Of a DNA stretch of 64,000 nucleotides, positions 58,118 to 64,000 are shown piece after piece (positions within the stretch are counted from its first letter, which is position 1; each line of letters begins with the position of its first letter). A model generated the notes under the pieces. It saw nothing but the letters and a program-made list of their open reading frames with translations. It made no database searches and was not told the DNA's origin. Origin of the DNA: Streptomyces wuyuanensis (GTDB lineage Bacteria > Actinomycetota > Actinomycetes > Streptomycetales > Streptomycetaceae). The position numbers and the translations under genes are program-made. The DNA is taken from the NCBI RefSeq assembly GCF_900103455.1, contig NZ_FNHI01000015.1, positions 62,001 to 126,000 of the forward strand. The letters are read 5' to 3'.

Positions 58118-60336
58118 CGGCACACCGCCAGCGCGTCCAGCGCCACCGCGCCCTGCCCGCGGGGCAGGACCATCAGGGGGTTGATGTCCAGTTCCGAGAG
58201 GTCCCCGCCGAGCTCCAGCGCCATCCGCTGGACCCGCAGGACGACCTCGACGAGCGCGTCCACGTCCACGGGCGGGCCGCCCCTGACCCCCTCCAGCAGG
58301 GCCCGGCCGCGCAGTTCGGCGAGCATCGAGCGGGCCTGGTCCTCACCGAACGGCGGGACGCGCACCGCCACGTCCCGCAGCACTTCGACGAGCACCCCGC
58401 CGAGCCCGACCGTCACCGTCGGCCCGAACAGCTCGTCCTGAGTGACGCCGACGACCATCTCCACCCCCCGCTCGACCATCTGGCAGACGAGGACCCCGTC
58501 CAGGTCCACGCCCTCGTAGCGGGCGATGTCGGTCAGTTCGCGGTAGGTGTCGCGGATCTGGCTGGCCGAAGTCAGACCGATCTTCACCAGGCCCAGCTCC
58601 GTCTTGTGCGCGAGCTGCGGGGCGGACGCCTTCATGACCACCGGGTAGCCGACGAGCCCCGCCGCCCGCACGGCGGCCGCCGCACTGGTCACCAGCTGCT
58701 CGCGCGGCACCCGGATCCCGTAGGCGCGCAGCAGTTGCTTCGCCGCGTGCTCGCTGAGCCGGTGACCGGGGCGCAGCAGTGCCTGCGCCTTGCGGAAGGA
58801 GGGGGACAGGGTGCGGGGTGCCTCGTCGAAGGGGGAGCGGTAGCCGGTGGTGAAGCGGTGGTGGTCGAAGTACGCCCTGACGGCCGTGATGCAGTTGCCG
58901 AACGTGCGGAAGGTCGCGACCCGGGACGAGCCGAGCAGCGTCGTCCGGTACGCCTCCTCCGTCCCGACCGGTGAACCCCACACCACGCACACCAGTTTGT
59001 CCGTGGCCTCGGCCGCGTCCACCAGGTCCTGGGCGAGTTTGTCGCTCATGGGCGGGAAGGGGCCGGTGATCGGGCAGATCAGCACGCCGACGCCGGGGTC
59101 GGCGAGGATCGCGTCGATGATCTTCCGGCCGCGCCAGTCGCCGACGGGATGCCCGCCGTTGTCGACGGGGTTCGCGACGTTCAGGTACTCCGGTATCCAC
59201 TGGTGCAGTTCGGCCTGGCGGACCGCCGACAGCTGGGGCAGCCGCAGGCCGGCGGCGGTGGCGAGGTCCGCGAAGTGCGCGCCGGTCCCGCCGGAGATCG
59301 AGTAGACGACGACCCCGTCGGCGGCGGGCCGGCGGGCCCGGGCCAGCAGGGCGGCGGTGTCCTGGAGTTCGTCGAGTCCGTCGACGCGGATCACCCCGTA
59401 CTGGCGCATCGCCGCGTCCACGACCTGGTCGGCCCCGGTGAGTTTGCCGGTGTGCGAGGCGGCCGTCCGGGCGCCGGCCTCGGTGCGGCCCACCTTCACC
59501 GCGACGACCGGGACGCGGCTGCGGGCGGCCCGGTCCGCCGCGAGCAGGAAGGACCGGCCGTCCTTGAGGCCCTCCACGTAGCAGGCGATCGCCCCGACCT
59601 CCGGCCGTCCGGCGAAGTACGAGATGAAGTCCGCGGTCTCCAGGTCGGCCTCGTTGCCGGTCGGCGCCCAGTGGGAGAGCCGTACGCCGAGTTCCTGCAT
59701 GGTGAAGACCGGGCGGCCCTGGTGGCCGGACTGGGTGATCAGTGCGATGGCGGGGCCTTCGAGGTCGTCGCGGAACCGCTCGAAGGCGTTGAGGTTGGTG
59801 TTCGGCCCGAGCAGCCGCAGCCCGGAGCGTTCGACGGCCGCTGCCAGCCGACGCTGGGCGTCGGCGCCGGCCTCGCCGGTCTCGGCGAACCCGGACGCGA
59901 AGGCCACGGCGAACTTCACCTTGGCCTGGCCGAGTTCCTCGATGACGGGGAGCGGATCGCCGACGAGCAGGACGGCGAGGTCCACGGGCTCGGGCAGTTC
60001 CGCGACGGACGGCACACAGGGCAGCCCGAACACGGCGGTACGGGTCGGATGGACCGGGTGCAGTCTCGCCCCGACCCGCGCGGCCCAGGCGATCAGCTGC
60101 CGGGTGATGCCGGTGTTGGGCCGGCCGTCGGCGTCGGAGGCACCGACGACGGCGACGGACTCGGGCCGGAAGAAGCGGTCCAGATCGGGCACGGGCGCGT
60201 ACAGCGGACGGCCGCTGACGTCGAGGTCGCCCTCGGCCGCGGTGACGCCGTGGACGGCTGCCCCGGTCTGCTGCCCGCAGGCCACGACTCGGGCACGGAG
60301 GTCGGTGGTCAAGGTGCCGTGGGTTGATCCAAGCAT
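58114..60336 (-). CDS. ADP-forming acyl-CoA ligase (acetate-CoA ligase family)
   Basis: A 740-residue fusion of CoA-binding, succinyl-CoA-ligase-like and ATP-grasp domains. The N-terminal part (PESVAVVGASDADGRPNTGI) is the CoA-binding Rossmann domain; AASHTGKLTGADQ near residue 300 holds the likely phosphohistidine; the C-terminal ATP-grasp includes VMKASAPQLAHKTELGLV. It interconverts an acyl-CoA and the acid plus nucleotide, so it can activate a carboxylate or harvest energy from a product thioester. It heads a two-gene operon with the hydratase, and two operator-like repeats lie upstream. Confidence 0.9.
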   Translation of the reverse strand: MLGSTHGTLTTDLRARVVACGQQTGAAVHGVTAAEGDLDVSGRPLYAPVPDLDRFFRPESVAVVGASDADGRPNTGITRQLIAWAARVGARLHPVHPTRTAVFGLPCVPSVAELPEPVDLAVLLVGDPLPVIEELGQAKVKFAVAFASGFAETGEAGADAQRRLAAAVERSGLRLLGPNTNLNAFERFRDDLEGPAIALITQSGHQGRPVFTMQELGVRLSHWAPTGNEADLETADFISYFAGRPEVGAIACYVEGLKDGRSFLLAADRAARSRVPVVAVKVGRTEAGARTAASHTGKLTGADQVVDAAMRQYGVIRVDGLDELQDTAALLARARRPAADGVVVYSISGGTGAHFADLATAAGLRLPQLSAVRQAELHQWIPEYLNVANPVDNGGHPVGDWRGRKIIDAILADPGVGVLICPITGPFPPMSDKLAQDLVDAAEATDKLVCVVWGSPVGTEEAYRTTLLGSSRVATFRTFGNCITAVRAYFDHHRFTTGYRSPFDEAPRTLSPSFRKAQALLRPGHRLSEHAAKQLLRAYGIRVPREQLVTSAAAAVRAAGLVGYPVVMKASAPQLAHKTELGLVKIGLTSASQIRDTYRELTDIARYEGVDLDGVLVCQMVERGVEMVVGVTQDELFGPTVTVGLGGVLVEVLRDVAVRVPPFGEDQARSMLAELRGRALLEGVRGGPPVDVDALVEVVLRVQRMALELGGDLSELDINPLMVLPRGQGAVALDALAVCR

Positions 60337-60369
60337 CGTTCCGCCCGCTCCTTGCTCGTCGGCCAGGTT

Positions 60370-60410
60370 ACTGACGCATAGTCAGATTACAGAACTGACG
60401 GCATGTCAGG
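60370..60410 (-). promoter_or_regulatory. operator copies 5a and 5b, two weaker repeats
   Basis: ACTGACG-CAT-AGTCAGA (60370-60386) and ACTGACG-GCA-TGTCAGG (60394-60410) are degenerate versions of the island operator, with centres 24 bases apart. They lie 33 bases upstream of the ADP-forming ligase ATG. Two weak sites on nearly the same helix face could bind cooperatively. Confidence 0.6.
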
Positions 60411-60775
60411 AACTGTCCGTGCGCCGGGAAGTACCTGGGAGTCCGGCCGGGTGGGACGCGCAGGGATGCCTGCCCGGGCCGGCCCGGAAGGAACCCGTCC
60501 CCGGGCGATCGGCCCCAGGATGGCCGGATGCACGGGAGGGACTGGCCGGAACGCCGGTACCGGTGGGGCTGTGGAACCTCACCGCGGGGCCTGGGCCCTG
60601 CGGGGCGGACGGGCCGTGACGGCGCCGGTGCCGGCCCTCACGGGGCGGAAGTCGCCCCCGGCATCAGGACCGGACGCCACCGCCCCCGCCGAAGCCCTCG
60701 TCGGGTCAACGCCGTCCGCCCGATCCGCGTCTACCCGGGTGACCGAGCACCGCCCCCGAAGGAACACCCCACGCA
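60411..60775. other. GC-rich spacer before the AAA ATPase gene
   Basis: I see no supportable gene in this stretch. The frames that stay open have random composition (Arg, Pro, Gly and Ala runs). GAAGGAACACC near 60757 may be part of the ATPase ribosome site region. No clear hairpin or repeat. Confidence 0.4.
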
Positions 60776-61972
60776 ATGATCACCACCCTGGCGGTTGAGA
60801 ACTACCGTTCACTGCGCAAACTGATCGTCCCGCTCGGCCGGCTGACCGTGGTGACCGGCGCCAACGGAACGGGAAAATCCAGCCTCTACCGCGCCCTGCG
60901 GCTCCTCGCCGACACGTCCCGCGGCGGCGCCGTGGCGGCCCTCGCCCGGGAAGGCGGCCTGCCCTCCACGCTCTGGGCCGGCCCGGAGAACATCAGCCGT
61001 GCCGTGAAGGAGGGCCGCCATCCCCTGCAGGGCACGCTGCGCAGCGGGCCCGTCAGCCTGCGCCTGGGCTTCGCCGGCGACGACTTCGGGTACGCCGTCG
61101 ACTTCGGCCACCCCGTTCCCGTGAACAACGGCTCGACGCCGTCGCTGTTCAACCTGGACCCGGAGATCAAACGGGAGTCGACCTGGGCAGGGCCGGTGCT
61201 GCGCCCGGCCGCCCTGCTCTCGGACCGGTCCGGACCGGCCGTCCGGACCCGCACCGCGAAGGGCGACTGGCACCGCAGCACGGGCGAGCTGCGCCCCTAC
61301 GACTCGATGCTGAGCGAGTTCGCCGACCCCCAGCTGGCCCCGGACCTGCTGAGCATGCGCGAACGCATCCGGTCCTGGCGCTTCTACGACCATGTCCGCA
61401 CCGACGCCGAGGCCCCGGCACGCTCGGCCCGCATCGGCACGCGTACGCCCGTCATGTCCGCCGACGGCTCCGACCTGCCGGCGGCGCTGCAGACCATCCG
61501 GGAGACCGGCGACGCCGAGACCCTGGACGAGGCCGTCGACGCCGCCTTCCCGGGGAGCCGGATCGCCGTCGACTCACGCGACGGCCGCTTCGCACTGCAA
61601 CTGCACCAGAAGGGGCTCCTGCGTCCCCTCGAGGCCGCCGAACTGTCCGACGGCACACTGCGCTATCTGCTGTGGGTCGCGGCACTGCTCACCCCGCGCC
61701 CGCCGTCGCTCATGGTCCTCAACGAGCCCGAGGCCAGCCTGCACCCCGATCTGCTCGCACCCCTCGCGGACCTGATCGTGACGGCGAGCCGGGACACCCA
61801 GACCCTCGTCGTCACCCACGCCACGCCCCTGGCGGAGGCGCTCGACGCGGGCGGCCGCCGCCGCAGGACGGATCTGCGGAAGGTCGAGCTGATCAAGGAG
61901 TGGGGCGAGACGAAGGTCGCGGGCCGGGAGGGCCCCCTGGACGAGCCGCTCTGGTACTGGCCCAAGCGCTAG
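60776..61972 (+). CDS. AAA ATPase of the RecF/OLD-like (AAA_21) group
   Basis: A 398-residue soluble ATPase. Walker A is GANGTGKSS (residues 28-36) after the opening LAVENYRSLRKLIVPLG. The ABC-like signature region is AAELSDGTLRYLLW and Walker B is LMVLNEPEASLHPD, with the switch His in VVTHATPLAE. There is no nuclease (TOPRIM) domain. Relatives take part in DNA repair or in phage-defence systems when paired with an effector, but no partner is adjacent here. ATG 60776. Confidence 0.88.
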   Translation: MITTLAVENYRSLRKLIVPLGRLTVVTGANGTGKSSLYRALRLLADTSRGGAVAALAREGGLPSTLWAGPENISRAVKEGRHPLQGTLRSGPVSLRLGFAGDDFGYAVDFGHPVPVNNGSTPSLFNLDPEIKRESTWAGPVLRPAALLSDRSGPAVRTRTAKGDWHRSTGELRPYDSMLSEFADPQLAPDLLSMRERIRSWRFYDHVRTDAEAPARSARIGTRTPVMSADGSDLPAALQTIRETGDAETLDEAVDAAFPGSRIAVDSRDGRFALQLHQKGLLRPLEAAELSDGTLRYLLWVAALLTPRPPSLMVLNEPEASLHPDLLAPLADLIVTASRDTQTLVVTHATPLAEALDAGGRRRRTDLRKVELIKEWGETKVAGREGPLDEPLWYWPKR

Positions 61973-62085
61973 GTGTATTGATCACGAGCCTTGTTCACGA
62001 CGGCCGGCGCCGGGCACCGTCCACACCCCGGAGGCGCCACATCCCGGTGTCGCGACACCCCGGAGGCGGCGCGCCGGCCGGCCGG

Positions 62086-63234
62086 TCACTTCGCCAGGGC
62101 CTTGGCGATCTTCCGAGCGTCCAGGGCCATCTCACGGAGCATCCCGCTGATGGGGTTGGTGAACCCCGTGAAGTACAGGCCCGGGGCCTCGCGCGGGGTC
62201 CGGCCGCCGTGGACGACCGGCCGGCCGCGCTCGTCCAGTACGCCGAGATGCCCCACCAGCGGCTCCAGCGCACGGTGGTAGCCGGTGGCCGCGATGACCG
62301 CCTCGGGCGATATGCGGGAGCCGTCGGCGAGGACCACCTTGCCGTCGTCGAACGCGTCGACGGCGGCGACCGGCTCCACCTTCCCGGTGCGGACCGCGTC
62401 GATCAGGCCCACGTCCTGCACGGGGATCGCGCCCTGCCGGACACGTGTGTACAGGCCCGCCTCCGGGCGCGGCAGACCCCGGTCGGACAGATCGGGCACG
62501 GCCACCCGCGCCATCAGCCGGCCCGCCGCGTCGACCAGCCGCACGGGCAGCCGCCGCACGAGGATCCCCGTGCGCTGCGCCGGCCAGCCGGCGGTCGAAC
62601 GGCGCACGATGTGCGGTGCGGTCCGCACGGCCAGCCGCACCCGCGCGGCTCCCGCCCCGGCCAGGTCCGCCGCTATCTCCGCGCCCGTGTTCCCGGCTCC
62701 GACGACGAGCACGTCCCTGCCCGCGTACGGCGCGGGATTGCGGTACGCGGAGGCGTGCAGCAGTTCGCCCGTGTACGAGTCCCGGCCGGGCCAGTCCGGC
62801 GTACGGGGGGTGTGGTTGAACCCGGTCGCGACGACGACGGCCCGCCCGGTGAGCCGGCGGCCGCCGGACGCGTGGAGCACCCAGTCGGAGCCCTCGGGCT
62901 CGACCCTGGACACCTCCACACCCGTCACCAGCTCCAGCTCGTGGAACTCGGTGTACTTCTCCAGGTAGCGGACCACGTCGTCCCGGGCGACCCAGCGTCC
63001 GAAGCGGCGCGGCATGGGCAGGCCGGGCAGCCCCGACAGGCGCCGGGTCGTGTGCAGGTGCAGCCGGTCGTAGTGACCGCGCCAGGACGCGCCCACGGAG
63101 TCCGACTTCTCCAGGACGACCGCCCGCACCCCGCGCTCCCGCAGGGCGGCGGCCACCGCGAGGCCGCCGGGTCCGGCCCCGATGACGTACACGGGGCGGT
63201 CGTTGGTGAGGTCGATGGCTCTGTGGTCGGGCAT
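62086..63234 (-). CDS. FAD/NAD(P)H-dependent flavin monooxygenase (CzcO-like)
   Basis: A 382-residue two-dinucleotide-binding flavoprotein. The FAD motif is VIGAGPGGLAVAAAL (about residues 16-30) and the NADPH motif is VVGAGNTGAEIAADL (about 174-188). FATGFN-type residues appear as VVATGFNH near 136. It resembles flavin-containing monooxygenases and CzcO-type proteins that hydroxylate amines, sulfides or ketones. Its start ATG 63234 is 80 bases from operator copy 6, shared with the divergent DoxX gene, so it may belong to the regulon. Confidence 0.88.
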   Translation of the reverse strand: MPDHRAIDLTNDRPVYVIGAGPGGLAVAAALRERGVRAVVLEKSDSVGASWRGHYDRLHLHTTRRLSGLPGLPMPRRFGRWVARDDVVRYLEKYTEFHELELVTGVEVSRVEPEGSDWVLHASGGRRLTGRAVVVATGFNHTPRTPDWPGRDSYTGELLHASAYRNPAPYAGRDVLVVGAGNTGAEIAADLAGAGAARVRLAVRTAPHIVRRSTAGWPAQRTGILVRRLPVRLVDAAGRLMARVAVPDLSDRGLPRPEAGLYTRVRQGAIPVQDVGLIDAVRTGKVEPVAAVDAFDDGKVVLADGSRISPEAVIAATGYHRALEPLVGHLGVLDERGRPVVHGGRTPREAPGLYFTGFTNPISGMLREMALDARKIAKALAK

Positions 63235-63314
63235 GAGCGCTGACTCTAGTGGCGCGCGGTTGCGAAACGGTCACGGCCGGCTACCTCTTGCGCACACGGG
63301 CCCTCTTCCGGTGA

Positions 63315-63331
63315 ACTGACGTACCGTCAGA
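63315..63331. promoter_or_regulatory. operator copy 6, ACTGACG-TAC-CGTCAGA
   Basis: Seven-three-seven inverted repeat with one arm mismatch, 22 bases before the DoxX ATG and in the divergent region shared with the monooxygenase gene. The spacing to DoxX equals that seen for copies 1 to 3. Confidence 0.75.
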
Positions 63332-63353
63332 AAGTGTGGGGAGGGGACCGGGG

Positions 63354-63806
63354 ATGCGGACGATCTGGCTCACCGGCGCCGAATGGCTCGCCGTCCTGCG
63401 CATCGGCCTGGGTGTGTGGTGGCTGGAGAGCTGGCGGCACAAGGACAGGAAGGGCTGGTTCGAGCGCGGCACCGGCATTGCGTGGGCCGCCGACGTCGCG
63501 GCGAAGCACCGCTGGACGGCGGTCAGGTCAGGATTCGACCGGATCGTCGCCCCGCGCCCCAAGGCTATGGCGTACGTCGTCGTCTACGCCGAACTCGCCA
63601 TCGGACTCGGCCTGATCACCGGCTTCCTCACCCCGGTCGCCCTGATCGGAGGGCTGATACTGAATCTCCTCTACCTGGTCCTGATGATCCACGACTGGGC
63701 CGAGCAGGGGCAGAACGCGATGATGGCGTTGATCTCGCTCGTCGCGCTGCTCGCCATGTCCTGGCAGACCTGGTCCCTCGACAGCGCACTGGGGCTCTTC
63801 CTGTGA
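63354..63806 (+). CDS. DoxX-family membrane protein
   Basis: A 150-residue protein with about four membrane segments (LAVLRIGLGVWWLES; VVYAELAIGLGLITGFL; LIGGLILNLLYLVLMI; MALISLVALLAMSW). DoxX-like proteins are small subunits of quinone-linked oxidoreductases or thiosulfate/quinone complexes; their role in catabolic clusters is unclear. ATG 63354 is seven bases after GAGGGG. The stop overlaps the GTG of the next gene, so it is coupled to the Zn-ribbon protein. Confidence 0.85.
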   Translation: MRTIWLTGAEWLAVLRIGLGVWWLESWRHKDRKGWFERGTGIAWAADVAAKHRWTAVRSGFDRIVAPRPKAMAYVVVYAELAIGLGLITGFLTPVALIGGLILNLLYLVLMIHDWAEQGQNAMMALISLVALLAMSWQTWSLDSALGLFL

Positions 63807-64000
63807 GCGCGGGCGGGAACGGCGGCGGGAGCACCGGCCGGACCGCTGCGGCCCCCGGCGGGACGGCTGCGGCGGGGACCGCGGCGACCCCCGACATCGA
63901 CGACTTCACCCGCCCCTGGTGGGACGCGGCCGCCGAGGGCCGGCTGCTGGTCCGCCGCTGCGCCGCGTGCGGACGCGCCCACCACTATCCGCGCGAGTTC
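63803..64000 (+). CDS. Zn-ribbon/OB-fold (DUF35, ChsH2-like) protein, 3' end outside window
   Basis: The first 66 residues are present. After an Ala/Gly-rich start of about 30 residues comes TRPWWDAAAEGRLLVRRCAACGRAHHYPREF, which is the entry of a DUF35 rubredoxin-like zinc ribbon (first two cysteines CAAC). Full-length proteins pair with a thiolase-like or MaoC-like partner; in sterol side-chain degradation ChsH2 forms the hydratase with ChsH1. Its position in the operator-linked DoxX operon supports membership of the island pathway. GTG start overlaps the DoxX stop. Confidence 0.8.
   Translation, partial: MSAGGNGGGSTGRTAAAPGGTAAAGTAATPDIDDFTRPWWDAAAEGRLLVRRCAACGRAHHYPREF

Noticed and set aside
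60403..60798. A 131-codon frame upstream of the AAA ATPase
   Set aside because: Starts inside the operator pair, overlaps the ATPase start in another frame and has no recognisable content.
1..64000. tRNA/rRNA genes, CRISPR arrays, insertion sequences, att sites or replication origin
   Set aside because: I looked for clover-leaf-like segments, regularly spaced repeats, transposase or integrase motifs and DnaA-box clusters and saw none I could support.

Overview
The window looks like a stretch of Streptomyces chromosome. G+C is very high, genes run in tight overlapping operons with GTG or ATG starts and purine-rich ribosome sites, TTA codons are almost absent, and the gene families are typical of the genus: a DmdR-type iron regulator, an SSI-type protease inhibitor, a prim-pol protein, a Tat-like HTH/TPR regulator and mycothiol-type DinB proteins. 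I see no rRNA, tRNA, CRISPR array, transposase or integrase. Most of the window reads as core or sub-core chromosome, with one densely packed catabolic island at the right.

Region 1 (1-6.7 kb) holds small independent genes: the end of an FAD/Fe-S oxidoreductase, an Uma2 nuclease-fold protein beside a decapitated HAD gene, a membrane protein, a Cof-type phosphatase, a cytidine/blasticidin-type deaminase, a divergent LysR/EamA exporter pair and a tyrosine phosphatase. Region 2 (6.8-17.3 kb) is one operon for a branched or isoprenoid-like acyl-CoA: DinB-like protein, AtuA, two biotin-dependent carboxylase subunits, acyl-CoA dehydrogenase, 4-coumarate-type CoA ligase, enoyl-CoA hydratase and a TetR regulator. 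A perfect palindrome lies at its promoter end. Region 3 (17.5-40.8 kb) is housekeeping and regulation: a 28-residue leader peptide before a 2OG-Fe(II) oxygenase, citrate-synthase-like protein, PdxH, a short antisense transcription unit with a 12-codon ORF, PAS/GAF protein, SIS protein, DmdR/DtxR regulator, an alpha/beta hydrolase with the only TTA codon I found and an SOS-like box, SSI inhibitor, ABC exporter, prim-pol protein, HTH/TPR regulator, PurU, an EF-hand protein, a STAS protein and an ECF sigma / zinc anti-sigma pair.

Region 4 (40.9-64 kb, running off the end) is an acyl-CoA catabolic island. It has an AMP-forming CoA ligase, amidohydrolase, three acyl-CoA dehydrogenases (two overlapping as a pair), cyclase-family hydrolase, SDR, Zn alcohol dehydrogenase, MFS carrier, flavin reductase, enoyl-CoA hydratase, ADP-forming CoA ligase, flavin monooxygenase, DoxX protein and the start of a Zn-ribbon/OB-fold protein. 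This kit resembles actinobacterial side-chain and ring degradation of steroid- or terpenoid-like acids. Its separate transcription units share one inverted repeat, consensus TCTGACG-N3-CGTCAGA, just upstream of the start codons. That is the strongest undescribed-looking signal here: a local regulon whose regulator is not obvious in the window. Ordinary genes are interspersed in the island, including a stand-alone TrpF, unusual for this genus, a GNAT, a LysE exporter, an AAA ATPase and a frameshifted XRE gene.
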